Origin: a marine gamma proteobacterium HTCC2143
Lineage (GTDB): Bacteria; Pseudomonadota; Gammaproteobacteria; Pseudomonadales; Dasaniaceae
Assembly (NCBI GenBank): GCA_000169075.1
Contig: AAVT01000010.1
Coordinates: 42,969 to 106,968, forward strand
DNA length: 64,000 nucleotides
Direction of reading: 5' to 3'
This document shows positions 36,233 through 45,240 of this stretch, piece by piece (position 1 is the first letter of the stretch; each line of letters opens with the position of its first letter). Both the position numbers and the translations under genes were made by a program. Under the pieces are notes generated by a model. The model was not told the origin of the DNA and ran no database searches. It saw only the letters and a list, made by a program, of their open reading frames with translations.

Positions 36233-38476
36233 TTACTGACGCTCCAGTAGCTGATCAGCATATCGTTTTGCATCCTCTGACCGCCCCATTGCATTCAAGT
36301 AACTCGCTAACGCCGACAAAATGTCAGGATTCCCGGGATGACGATTTAACGTTTGTTTTAAGCTAGTAATCGCCCACTCCCTTTTACCACTTTCAAATAG
36401 CGCCACCGCATACACATAACTGTAATGAGAAATATCGGGGGCCAGACTCGCCGCTTTTTGCAGCGATTCAGTTGCCAGACCTAAATTCTTTAAACGTATA
36501 TATAACAGCCCGATCGCATAATTGGCGTCGATATTGTCGGGTAACACTCGAAGCGCCTTTTGCAGCTGCGGCAGCGCCCGTTGGTCCTGCCCCTGAGCGC
36601 GATACCAGTCGGCCAAATTAAGCATAGCCGGGATAAAGTCTGGTTCTAACACTAATGCGTGTTCATAGGCCGCCTTGGCTTCATCCGCTCGCCCTAGTGC
36701 CTGATATAACACACCTAGCTGAAGTTGCCCCGATGGCGCATCAGCATTGGATTTAACCGACTCGATGTATTCCTTTATGGCCCTATCTAGCTGTTGCTGA
36801 CGGTCGGGGCTGAGTGCTGCGCGCATTGAACCTCGCAGACCTACGCCTGCTAATAACCGAGCGGCCTCTATCCGTACTGCCAACACAGGGTCCTCTAACA
36901 TCGGCCACAGCGTGGTCATACGTTGCTGCAGAGTCATACCGTTTAATACTCTCAGTGCCGCTAAGCGAACCAATGGGTCCGGTGACTCCAACAAAGTAAT
37001 CGCTGTGTTTATACCGTATTGATGTTGATATTGCCCGAGCATTTGTAAGGCTGACGCCCGAACCATAACCGTTTGCGCGGCGTCATTGGCCAGCGCCGCC
37101 AACTGCGGAAGCGCTTGTGCTGCGCCCTGCTGACCCGCATAAAACAAAACACCATAATGCGGCTGATCAGATCTGTCTGGATACCACTGATCGAACTTCT
37201 CCAACGACCAATCAACACTCTTATCCTCGTGGCACTGATTACAGGCATTCGGTACACCCAACTTTTTTGACAGATCAGGTCTAGGGATTCTTAAGCTATG
37301 GTCACGCCGCGGATCAACCACCATATACGTCGTTTCAGGCATATGGCAATCGACGCATTGAGCACCCGCCGAAGCAGTTTGGTGATGATGGTGCCTCGGG
37401 GTATCGAACTGTGTGGGATTATGACATTGAGCACAAAGCTGATTGCCCTCTGCCTTTAATTCTAGACTATGGGGGTTATGGCAGTTGCTACAAACAACAC
37501 CACGCTGATGCATTTTACTCTGGATGAAAGAGCCATAGACATAAACTTCATCCAGAATCTGACCGTCGCTGTGGTAAAGCGGTTGTTCCAAAAACGCAAG
37601 CATATGCGTGTCCAATAACTCCTCAGTGAAGGACGGTCCGTTAGAAGGGTCGTGAATTGATGCGCGCCTGGAGTGACAGCTGGCGCAATTGTTAATTTGT
37701 CGATCGTTAAGTGCGCCATGATCCGAAGCCATAGTCGCCGTTGCCATACCGGGTGAACGCTGCCACTCGCTCGCCGAACCTACATCACGAATCAAACCCT
37801 TACTGAGATCTTTGGGGTCAGCTGTTTTTGTCCAATCAAGGTGATCAGCGCCGGGACCATGACAACTTTCACAGGCCACGTTCACTTCTGACCAAGTCGT
37901 CTGATAGCTATCCGTGCTCTGCTGATAGTTCTTTTTCAAATTAGTAGAATGACATTCTGCACAGCGACTGTTCCAATTATTGGCATAACGCGTCCAATGC
38001 AAAACATCTTTATGGTCAACCTGCTCTTGCGGATAAAGATGGAACCAACGTTGACCTCCCTCCTCTTTTAATCGGCTGTCCCAGGCAATGCCAAGGGCTT
38101 GGTAGCGACCATCATCAAAGCCGATCAAATATTGCTGCAAAGGATTGACTCCAAACGTATAGCCGATCTTAAAATCCCGCAACTCACCATTTTCATCATC
38201 GGTGTTAACCCAAAACTCGTCACCCTTCTCAAAAAAAGTCGTCGTGATACCGTTATATTCAAACCGGCTATTGTTAAAATCACCTAACACAGTTTCCTTG
38301 TTAGCATGCATCATTGCCTGATCGTGGTGTGAGCCTTGCCAGTCAGTGAATTCTTGTTGGTGGCATGTTGCACACGTTTTACTACCAATATAGTTAACAT
38401 CATTAACGGCGGTGGCTAGTACAAAGGAAGAGTTCAACAACAAAAATAAGGGAAAAACCCTTAAAAAATAGCACAT
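36233..38476 (-). CDS. Octahaem c-type cytochrome with HEAT and TPR repeats, 747 aa
   Basis: The signal peptide ends near residue 22 (LATA), then the protein is periplasmic. Eight CxxCH haem motifs are visible: CATCH, CAECH, CESCH, CASCH, CSNCH, CAQCH, CVDCH and CNQCH, all within the first about 420 residues. This is a cytochrome c554/NrfA-like multihaem part. The middle (about 430-560) has HEAT-like repeats ('ALQMLGQYQ', 'LVRLAALRVLNGM', 'AVRIEAARLLAGVG'). The C-terminus (about 580-740) has TPR units ('LGVLYQALGRADEAKAAYEHAL', 'ALPQLQKALRVLPDNIDANYAIGLLY'). The repeats suggest partner binding. The redox role is unknown. It is monocistronic. Confidence 0.9.
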   Translation of the reverse strand: MCYFLRVFPLFLLLNSSFVLATAVNDVNYIGSKTCATCHQQEFTDWQGSHHDQAMMHANKETVLGDFNNSRFEYNGITTTFFEKGDEFWVNTDDENGELRDFKIGYTFGVNPLQQYLIGFDDGRYQALGIAWDSRLKEEGGQRWFHLYPQEQVDHKDVLHWTRYANNWNSRCAECHSTNLKKNYQQSTDSYQTTWSEVNVACESCHGPGADHLDWTKTADPKDLSKGLIRDVGSASEWQRSPGMATATMASDHGALNDRQINNCASCHSRRASIHDPSNGPSFTEELLDTHMLAFLEQPLYHSDGQILDEVYVYGSFIQSKMHQRGVVCSNCHNPHSLELKAEGNQLCAQCHNPTQFDTPRHHHHQTASAGAQCVDCHMPETTYMVVDPRRDHSLRIPRPDLSKKLGVPNACNQCHEDKSVDWSLEKFDQWYPDRSDQPHYGVLFYAGQQGAAQALPQLAALANDAAQTVMVRASALQMLGQYQHQYGINTAITLLESPDPLVRLAALRVLNGMTLQQRMTTLWPMLEDPVLAVRIEAARLLAGVGLRGSMRAALSPDRQQQLDRAIKEYIESVKSNADAPSGQLQLGVLYQALGRADEAKAAYEHALVLEPDFIPAMLNLADWYRAQGQDQRALPQLQKALRVLPDNIDANYAIGLLYIRLKNLGLATESLQKAASLAPDISHYSYVYAVALFESGKREWAITSLKQTLNRHPGNPDILSALASYLNAMGRSEDAKRYADQLLERQ

Positions 38477-38581
38477 AGAGCAAAAAAATCCGTAGATTAT
38501 GATGAAGGGTTAGGCCGCAGCGAAAGCATGTAACAGGCTATGGCTAATAATATTATTTAATAACTTCTTTGAGAACATTAT

Positions 38582-39883
38582 CTACGGCACTCGACGGTGG
38601 TTTAGACTGAAATCTACCCGTTTCTGCCATGGCCACACCCTTACCTGCTTGCTGTTAATAGACGCCAGCAGTTGCTTTGCCTCGGCAATAGTCAATGCAG
38701 ACCCGCTCCCATAAACAAAATGTTTTAGCTGTAGCACTAACTCTGCACAGATCTTATCATCGCGGAAAGTTTGTTCCAGAGTAACAAATTCTCGACCTTG
38801 GCGCTGTGCCAGCAGGTCATACAGGCTCTGCAATGCCAACTCACCATTGAGTGCTTTAGTCGCGTCAAGAAAGCGCTGCTCTAGCCTTTTCTTTGACCAC
38901 CACGCTACCCTGTAATCACGCAGACGCTTTATCGGTAACCACAAGGACCCGGCCCAAAAAACCAACCATACTGAAATACCGCCAGCGAGAACCCCCCAGG
39001 GGATTGAGGCCATGTTATCCAGTAATGAATCATCGGCACGAACTGTAGCGATACCATCACCGGAAGCTCGAAATGTCTGCGACGCAAGAAAAATAGATTC
39101 TTTCTTCATGTCCGCTAAGTTCCACCAGTAAAACTGATAGGCCGGCAAACTAAAATCACCCGACTGCTCCACCGTATAAATAAACTGCTGTTTGCGCGTT
39201 CCCTTCAGTACGCCTCGATTATTATAATCATTAACAACCGGCTGCCGGGTGTAAACCGCCAAACCATCAATCGAAGCGGGGATAAGCTGCGGCAACATCA
39301 TCGCTGGCACACTTTCTATCTTCATATCGATTGTATGAGTGATGGCGTCGCCCGGCTGATAGGTATCTTTTAAACCCTCGAAACTTTGCTTTACAGTCAA
39401 GCCCGTAGTTGCCCACCACTGGTCAACACCCATCATTGCGTCAGGTACCTCCACGTCTAACGTTTTCTCAGGCAGGCTTATCTTGCCTTCTACCGGAGGT
39501 TCACTGCCGGCATTAACAGAAACAAATAGGCCTATGGTGGGAATAGTCAATACGCCTGATTTTTGCGGATAAATCACCACGGTCCATAACTGCACTGCCC
39601 ATGTCACACCCCCCTGCTGCCGCGAAGAATTTGTAGACAAATTCCCCTGGTGATTAATTACCGCGCCCTCAATATCTAAGTCATCGATACGGACTCCCCT
39701 AGCAAACCATCGATCAGTGGCAACTTCAATTTCGATCGTTACGGGCTGATACTGAATAACTTGCTCACGGGGAGAAAACCGATAATTGATTACGAGATGC
39801 CCCTGCTGCTGCAACTGCTCAAGTGTCACCGCAAAAACTGGCAAGGAAGCAATAGACAGCAACAATAAATAAATTACCCTCAT
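38582..39883 (-). CDS. batD: BatD family protein (oxygen tolerance), 433 aa
   Basis: The last gene of the bat operon. The signal peptide (MRVIYLLLLSIASLPVFA) leads to periplasmic beta-rich domains with 'YQPVTIEIEVATDRWFARGV' and 'QPGDAITHTIDMKIESVPAMMLPQL'. These match the BatD immunoglobulin-like modules. A membrane helix follows near residue 295 ('GVLAGGISVWLVFWAGSLWL') and then a cytoplasmic tail of about 110 residues. Its ATG overlaps the stop of the preceding BatC gene by one base (TAATG). In Bacteroides, Bat proteins affect aerotolerance; the biochemical role is unknown. Confidence 0.85.
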   Translation of the reverse strand: MRVIYLLLLSIASLPVFAVTLEQLQQQGHLVINYRFSPREQVIQYQPVTIEIEVATDRWFARGVRIDDLDIEGAVINHQGNLSTNSSRQQGGVTWAVQLWTVVIYPQKSGVLTIPTIGLFVSVNAGSEPPVEGKISLPEKTLDVEVPDAMMGVDQWWATTGLTVKQSFEGLKDTYQPGDAITHTIDMKIESVPAMMLPQLIPASIDGLAVYTRQPVVNDYNNRGVLKGTRKQQFIYTVEQSGDFSLPAYQFYWWNLADMKKESIFLASQTFRASGDGIATVRADDSLLDNMASIPWGVLAGGISVWLVFWAGSLWLPIKRLRDYRVAWWSKKRLEQRFLDATKALNGELALQSLYDLLAQRQGREFVTLEQTFRDDKICAELVLQLKHFVYGSGSALTIAEAKQLLASINSKQVRVWPWQKRVDFSLNHRRVP

Positions 39884-40593
39884 TACTCCGGACCCTCTTC
39901 ATCCACTGCGCCTTTCGCCTGCTGCTCAAGCTGCATATAGAATTTAACTTTCAGAAACTGCGTTGGGTCTCGCTGCACCTGCCGCATCCACATGTCAGTC
40001 AGGGCAGGATCCTGCAAGAGCTGGTCGGCGGATAACTGCTGTTTTGGTTCAGCTTCATACATCTGACGTTCGTCACCCTCAGACGATTTCGGACCATCCT
40101 CACTGTCAAGAAACATCTCACCCGCCTCGGCCTGCTGACTTTCCGACATTAACTGATTGGCATCCACCAATGTTTTCACAATGATCCGATTATTAATAAC
40201 CTCAGCATCCGTCGGCATGTTATTTAACAACTGATCGTAAACAGCAAGCGCCTGAACATAATTACGAGAGTGCGCTAAAGCATTGGCTTTAGCAAATTGA
40301 CCATTGCGATCCTGATATTGGGAAAAAAACATCGCAGCGGGCTCAAAAGACTCCGCTGCATACAAGCTTACTCCTTTCCAAAGCGGTGTTTGGAAACGTT
40401 GCGAGGCCTGAGTGTAATAACCCAACTCAAAAAGTAAACGACCTTGCTGATCGGGCGTCAACCACAGACTAAAAAATCGCAGTGGAAAAAGTGCGGCCCA
40501 TATGGCAAATGACAAGCCGACTACCCATAGCAAAGCTTTGCGCCTGTCTAACAACCGTCGCCACCACAATACATTAGTTGCAGTAACTACCAT
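39883..40593 (-). CDS. batC: BatC-like TPR protein, 236 aa
   Basis: The N-terminal membrane helix (about 18-40, 'ALLWVVGLSFAIWAALFPLRF') is followed by TPR-like helices ('GRLLFELGYYTQASQRFQTPLWKGVSLYAAESF' region and 'ANALAHSRNYVQALAVYDQLL'). An acidic Gln/Glu-rich C-terminal part ends in EEGPE. It lies between BatB and BatD. Start choice: ATG at 40593 overlaps the BatB stop by 7 nt and has a gggtgg site upstream; the in-frame GTG at 40605 sits on top of that site. The protein is probably anchored in the inner membrane as a scaffold for the VWA proteins. Confidence 0.78.
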   Translation of the reverse strand: MVVTATNVLWWRRLLDRRKALLWVVGLSFAIWAALFPLRFFSLWLTPDQQGRLLFELGYYTQASQRFQTPLWKGVSLYAAESFEPAAMFFSQYQDRNGQFAKANALAHSRNYVQALAVYDQLLNNMPTDAEVINNRIIVKTLVDANQLMSESQQAEAGEMFLDSEDGPKSSEGDERQMYEAEPKQQLSADQLLQDPALTDMWMRQVQRDPTQFLKVKFYMQLEQQAKGAVDEEGPE

Positions 40594-41579
40594 TGAATGG
40601 TCCACCCTTTTCTAAACCATAAAAGATAGAGTAGCATCAATGGAAACACCAACCAGTAACCTGCGTCTAACCAGGGGCGGCTATCGTCATCAGCAATTAA
40701 AAAGTAACTATCAACCCGACGATAGATCAATTCCACATCGGTTTTATCCACGGTCATCGGCTGGTAAAAACCTTTACCTGCTGAAGCCAATTGCTGCAGT
40801 AGTGATTCTTGCAGAGCAATCGTCGTCGCAGTGTAACCATCCACTGCTTGCCGGTCTAACTGCTGTTGCGTCATACCAATTCCCCAAACTAGTAGCTGGT
40901 GCGGGGACTGCTGAAAATAGTGTTCAAAAGCAGCCACCGAAATTTCAGTAGCGCCGTCGCCGATGACCAACAGCGTCGCGGGCACAGCAAGCTCTTTAAG
41001 TAACCGATCGGTGATGGGTAACGCCGTCTCGGGTGACTTGCCCGGTCTGGGCATCATATTAGTTGAAATAGCATCCAGAAAATGACTGATTACCTGTCGG
41101 TCATTCGAGAGAGGGATCACCGTATGTGAAGTGCCTGCGAAAGCAATTAGACCGGTGTAAGAATCGCCTCGCTTGTCTAACAGATCCATTATTTTTTGCT
41201 TAGCCCGCTGTATACGACTCGGCTGAATATCTCTCTGATCCATCGACTCGGATAAATCCAAAGCAATCACCAATGCTGCGTTATCTTCAGTAAACGGTGA
41301 TAGACGTTTTTCCCAACTGGGGCCCGCCAATGCAATCGGCAACAAGATACTCAGTAACGTCATTATTCCCAGCGGTCCAAACCAAGAATTTTGCTCTCGC
41401 TGCACAATCATACTCGGTAATAAGTGACCAGCAATAACTCGCTGCCACTGCTCAGTAAAATCCTGTCGCTTTAATTGATATCCGACCAAGGCAATAAAGG
41501 GCAACATTCCCAGTAGCCAATAAGGGCGCAGAAAATGGAAATACTGCAGGGAATCCAAAGAGTAACTCCAGCTAAACAT
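40587..41579 (-). CDS. batB: BatB, VWA domain membrane protein, 330 aa
   Basis: Two N-terminal membrane helices (about 15-30 and 64-85) precede a von Willebrand A domain with the MIDAS motif DLSES ('VIALDLSESMDQRDI') and the downstream Thr/Asp sites ('LIAFAGTSHTVIPLSND', 'LLVIGDGATE'). A C-terminal helix ('GYWLVFPLMLLYLLW') anchors the end. MIDAS DxSxS is intact, so metal binding is expected. It overlaps BatA by 8 nt on the 5' side and BatC on the 3' side, so translation is coupled. Confidence 0.87.
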   Translation of the reverse strand: MFSWSYSLDSLQYFHFLRPYWLLGMLPFIALVGYQLKRQDFTEQWQRVIAGHLLPSMIVQREQNSWFGPLGIMTLLSILLPIALAGPSWEKRLSPFTEDNAALVIALDLSESMDQRDIQPSRIQRAKQKIMDLLDKRGDSYTGLIAFAGTSHTVIPLSNDRQVISHFLDAISTNMMPRPGKSPETALPITDRLLKELAVPATLLVIGDGATEISVAAFEHYFQQSPHQLLVWGIGMTQQQLDRQAVDGYTATTIALQESLLQQLASAGKGFYQPMTVDKTDVELIYRRVDSYFLIADDDSRPWLDAGYWLVFPLMLLYLLWFRKGWTIQW

Positions 41580-42597
41580 GAGCCACTCTTCGGCGCCGCA
41601 GGGCAGCGAGCAGTATCCAGCAAGGCAGTAGTATCAAATACATGATGGCCAAAACTGAGAGAGGATAGTGAAATAAACTGCTGCGAGGACGATAGGACAA
41701 TGATTGATAAAGGGCCGGCTCAAGTGACTCAATGTCCAAATAAGCGCGCTCCAGCGCCTGGCGATCTAGAGCTTCAAAATAAGCGCCACCGGTAATGTCG
41801 GAAACTTGTTTCAAGGTATCAACATCCATTGCATCTTCTCCAATAGTTTCAGGATCACCAATGGCAATGGTATAAATTTTAACATCACGGGCGTTGGCTA
41901 CTCGAGCAGCGTCCACCGGCGGCACTCTGGAACCCGTATCATTACCATCGGTGAGTACAATTAAAACTCGGTTATCGGTATCTGAATGTTCAAAGGTGCT
42001 GATGGACAAGCCAATGGCGTCACCTATCGAGGTACTGGCACCCGCCATAGCAATTTCAGTTTCCTGTAACAGTGTCAGCCATGTGTCTTTGTCGGCGGTA
42101 AAGGGCGCCTGCAAATAGGCTGCGCTGCCAAACACTATTAGACCCAGACGATCACCATCCCGGCGTTGCGAAAACTCTGTCAATACCTGCTTTACAGCCG
42201 TCAGCCGATCTATCTTTTCGCCCTGCTCGGTGGTGAAATCCTGAGCCTCCATAGACCCCGACAAATCAACCGCGACCATAAGATCACGGGCCGACCTATT
42301 TATTTCGATAGGCTCGCCTACCCACTCAGGTCTTGCCGCCGCTACCACCAATAATCCCCAGGCAATCCACACCATCACTCCCTGCGCGACTCCCCGACGC
42401 ACAATAGTGGCACCCTCTGCGGGTTTCTCACCACTTAGCTTTACTAGTCTATCGAAATAAGGGACCTGCAATGAATCTTTACTTTGTTTGTGAGGAGGAG
42501 CTAACAAATAGACCAACAGTGGTAACAAAAGAAGCGTAAAAGCCCATAGATTAACAAACTCCAGATTAACGAGGTCCTTGAGTAACAGGTCAATCAT
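41572..42597 (-). CDS. batA: BatA, VWA domain membrane protein, 341 aa
   Basis: The N-terminal helices ('FVNLWAFTLLLLPLLVYLLAPP' and 'GVMVWIAWGLLVVAAARP') lead to a VWA domain with MIDAS DLSGS ('MVAVDLSGSMEAQDF'). 'VLIVLTDGNDTGSRVPP' carries the Asp site, and a C-terminal helix ('LSVLAIMYLILLPCWILLAAL') follows. Start choice: ATG at 42597 (MIDLLLKDL) overlaps the DUF4381 stop by 8 nt; the frame is open to 42696 but that extension lies within the upstream gene and is not family-like. It is the usual partner of BatB and MoxR. Confidence 0.88.
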   Translation of the reverse strand: MIDLLLKDLVNLEFVNLWAFTLLLLPLLVYLLAPPHKQSKDSLQVPYFDRLVKLSGEKPAEGATIVRRGVAQGVMVWIAWGLLVVAAARPEWVGEPIEINRSARDLMVAVDLSGSMEAQDFTTEQGEKIDRLTAVKQVLTEFSQRRDGDRLGLIVFGSAAYLQAPFTADKDTWLTLLQETEIAMAGASTSIGDAIGLSISTFEHSDTDNRVLIVLTDGNDTGSRVPPVDAARVANARDVKIYTIAIGDPETIGEDAMDVDTLKQVSDITGGAYFEALDRQALERAYLDIESLEPALYQSLSYRPRSSLFHYPLSVLAIMYLILLPCWILLAALRRRRVAHV

Positions 42598-43126
42598 GCT
42601 TGCCGCCCAATGTCGTTGACTGTGGCCGATGATATTGAATCCAAGCCTGAACTCCCTGCCAAAATCGATCATCGATCGGCACTTTGATTGGCGCAATCCC
42701 TCGATAGGACAATTCAGCTAACAGCCCCGAAAACTGGTCGCTAAAAAAATCGCCGCTGTGGCGAGCGTCTAAAAACAATTCCCAGTCCCGGCCGAATAAA
42801 CTCGCAACCACTGCACGGGGATATGCCTGTAACGCCGTTGCTTTTAGTAATTCAGGCACTGACAATAACCCCGTCATATCACCGGCGTTAAATTGATGCC
42901 GCAATTGTTGAAGCCTCGCTAGAGCCACACGGCGGTAACGATTACCCCAATAGTTTTCGACGGCTTTGCACGCTTTCACTAATCCCCACAAAAGAAAACC
43001 GGCTAGCAGCAGCCACCAGCCCGGTGTTTGCGGCCACAGACTAACCGCCTTTGGTAAATGAATTTCAACGAGACCGTTGAGCGCATAATTACCCCAACCA
43101 CTACCCTGTTCAAACAACACATTCAC
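42590..43126 (-). CDS. DUF4381 domain-containing protein of the bat operon, 178 aa
   Basis: A membrane protein with one helix at about 37-52 ('GWWLLLAGFLLWGLVKA') preceded by a short periplasmic part with 'LNGLVEIHLPKAVSLWPQTPGWW', the DUF4381 signature ('PxxxSxWPxxPGWW'). The cytoplasmic C-terminal half is helical ('YRRVALARLQQLRHQFNAGDM'). It starts inside the DUF58 stop (ATGA overlap). DUF4381 genes sit at this position in gammaproteobacterial bat operons. The function is unknown; it is presumably part of the MoxR/VWA membrane complex. Confidence 0.85.
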   Translation of the reverse strand: MNVLFEQGSGWGNYALNGLVEIHLPKAVSLWPQTPGWWLLLAGFLLWGLVKACKAVENYWGNRYRRVALARLQQLRHQFNAGDMTGLLSVPELLKATALQAYPRAVVASLFGRDWELFLDARHSGDFFSDQFSGLLAELSYRGIAPIKVPIDDRFWQGVQAWIQYHRPQSTTLGGKHD

Positions 43127-44091
43127 CGTCCTCGCCTCCCAACGCCACCCAGAGCAACCACCAACTGGCTTTGCACCGTATCATTGGTATTGATGTCGAT
43201 AACGGGAATAGCGTGTTTTTTTAACTCATGGCGAATCATTCCCAGCTGTTGATCATAGGTTTGCTGGAAACGCTCGCGCAAATCCAGACGTTTACCTCGG
43301 ATTTCAACCTGTAACTGACCATCGCTCACGATTAACTGATCAATAGCGGGCAACTGTTCTTCGGCGCGATCAAAAACTTTAATGGCGATAATATCATTGT
43401 GTTGAGCAATTTTTTTTATCCGATCCGTAGTCCCTTTGTTCCAACCCGCACCGTCACCTACCGAAATAACTAGCGCGTCGTGCGAAAGATTCCGTGATAA
43501 GGTCTTAAGCGCCGTATTCAACTGTCCAGGATTAGCTCGCTGCCCAGCTCGAAGGCGCTGACTGAAGTCAGCTAACTTTGACAGTATCTGTAACACGGTT
43601 GTGCGCGAGCGCGCTGGCGTGATGTTAATAATTTCATCATCGTTAAAAATAACCGCACCCACTCGATCACCCACAGCGATAATGCGCCAGGCTGCCAGTG
43701 CCGCCGCTTCTGCCGCAGCCACTGACTTCATGCGTTGCTCACTGCCAAAAAACATACTGATGCGCATATCGACAAAGAGCATAACGTTGCGCTCACGCTC
43801 TTCGGTATAAACACGAACATGAGGCTTGCGAGTGCGGTTAGTGACTTTCCAATCCATGGTACGAATATCGTCACCAGAACGGTAATGGCGCAACTCTTCA
43901 AAGTTCAAACCCCGGCCTCGGAGCTTTGAACTGTGCCGGCCTGTGAGTAAGCTTCGTGCGGGCTGTTTCGGTAAAAAAGAGAAGCCTTTGGCCTGAAACT
44001 GTAACTTAATCAATTCCGGGAGCTGAGCGTAGACCCGATGATCCTGTTCAGCATCGCGTGCATGGCGCTTCTCTGATAGGAATTTCAACAT
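43123..44091 (-). CDS. DUF58 (VWA-like) protein of the MoxR/bat operon, 322 aa
   Basis: The DUF58 signature is clear: 'GRGLNFEELRHYRSGDDIRTMDWKVTNRTRKPHVRVY', followed by a VWA-like domain with 'VMLFVDMRISM', 'GAVIFNDDEI' and 'ALVISVGDGAG'. No membrane helix is seen, unlike longer DUF58 proteins. Start choice: ATG at 44091 (MLKFLSEKR) has the strong site ggggaag 6 nt upstream; ATG at 44112 also opens the frame, 3 nt after the MoxR stop. It is likely a substrate or adaptor of the MoxR ATPase. Confidence 0.86.
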   Translation of the reverse strand: MLKFLSEKRHARDAEQDHRVYAQLPELIKLQFQAKGFSFLPKQPARSLLTGRHSSKLRGRGLNFEELRHYRSGDDIRTMDWKVTNRTRKPHVRVYTEERERNVMLFVDMRISMFFGSEQRMKSVAAAEAAALAAWRIIAVGDRVGAVIFNDDEIINITPARSRTTVLQILSKLADFSQRLRAGQRANPGQLNTALKTLSRNLSHDALVISVGDGAGWNKGTTDRIKKIAQHNDIIAIKVFDRAEEQLPAIDQLIVSDGQLQVEIRGKRLDLRERFQQTYDQQLGMIRHELKKHAIPVIDINTNDTVQSQLVVALGGVGRRGR

Positions 44092-44115
44092 GGCGATCTT
44101 CCCCATAGCCATGAC

Positions 44116-45087
44116 CTAAGCCACAGCAACCTGCTTAAGAATTTCTTCCACCACCTGATGTTGATCAACACCCTCTGCCAGCGCGTCATAGCTTAGGATA
44201 AGCCGATGCCCTAACACGCCCATAGCAACAGCACGCACATCATCGGGGTCGACAAAGTCTTTGCCTTTTAACCAGGCATGAGCGCGAGCAGCCTTGTCTA
44301 AACCAATGGTTGCTCGTGGGCTGGACCCAATATTGATCCACTGTTGTAGCGGGCTATCAGGATAACGGCCAGGATGCCGTGTCGCCATAACGAGTGCAAC
44401 AATGTATTTTTCAATCGCTTCAGTAATCGTTAACTGTAATATCTGTTCCCGCGCATCGATAATATGGCGCTGCTCTACGGGTAACGTTTTAGGCGCAGCG
44501 CTCGAAGACTCTTCGCCACGCACCAAGCGAATAATGCCTAGCTCGGCATCATCCTCGGGATAATCAATAGTGATCTTCATCAAGAAACGATCCATCTGAG
44601 CCTCAGGTAAAGGATAAGTGCCTTCTTGCTCTATGGGGTTTTGTGTCGCCAATACCATAAACAGGTCCGGCAACGGATAGGTTTTACCGGCAACGGTAAC
44701 TTGCCGCTCCTCCATCGCCTCCAACAGCGCGGATTGAACCTTAGCGGGAGCCCGGTTTATTTCATCCGCTAACACCAGATTGGCAAAGATTGGACCCGGC
44801 TGAAAGGTTAATTGTTCCGCAGCGCCATCGGCGTGGTAGACCTCAGTGCCGGTCACGTCCGATGGCAACAAGTCAGGGGTAAATTGAATGCGACCTAAAT
44901 CAGCATTTAACAACTCGCCCAACGTTTTTATAGCACGGGTTTTCGCTGTTCCCGGCAACCCTTCGAGTAACACGTTGCCATTGCAGAGAAGACTAATGAT
45001 TATTTTTTCTACGACGGCAGACTGACCAATCACCGCCGCATCCATCGACTGCTGTAAAGACCTGATCGCATCAAGTGATTCAGACAT
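44116..45087 (-). CDS. MoxR family AAA+ ATPase, 323 aa
   Basis: The first gene of the seven-gene bat operon. Walker A is GLPGTAKT (about residues 43-50), Walker B is 'LVLADEINRAPAKVQSALLEAMEE', sensor 1 is 'VLATQNP', and 'GSSPRATIGLDKAARAHAW' is the family's C-terminal block. MoxR ATPases act as chaperones that assemble or activate VWA-domain proteins, here DUF58, BatA and BatB. The promoter is expected in the 150 bp between 45088 and 45240. No signal peptide is seen; it is cytoplasmic. Confidence 0.93.
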   Translation of the reverse strand: MSESLDAIRSLQQSMDAAVIGQSAVVEKIIISLLCNGNVLLEGLPGTAKTRAIKTLGELLNADLGRIQFTPDLLPSDVTGTEVYHADGAAEQLTFQPGPIFANLVLADEINRAPAKVQSALLEAMEERQVTVAGKTYPLPDLFMVLATQNPIEQEGTYPLPEAQMDRFLMKITIDYPEDDAELGIIRLVRGEESSSAAPKTLPVEQRHIIDAREQILQLTITEAIEKYIVALVMATRHPGRYPDSPLQQWINIGSSPRATIGLDKAARAHAWLKGKDFVDPDDVRAVAMGVLGHRLILSYDALAEGVDQHQVVEEILKQVAVA

Positions 45088-45240
45088 CTCTGCACTCCTC
45101 GTTAAATAAAACCATTCCCAGAAAATCCGCCGCTGAATATAGTTTACTGGCCGTTAATAGACAATCAGAGGCCAAAAAGCGCTCCCCAAGAAATAGAAAT
45201 GCCCACCAAAAGGCGGGCAATTCCCTCGGTTACAATAGGG

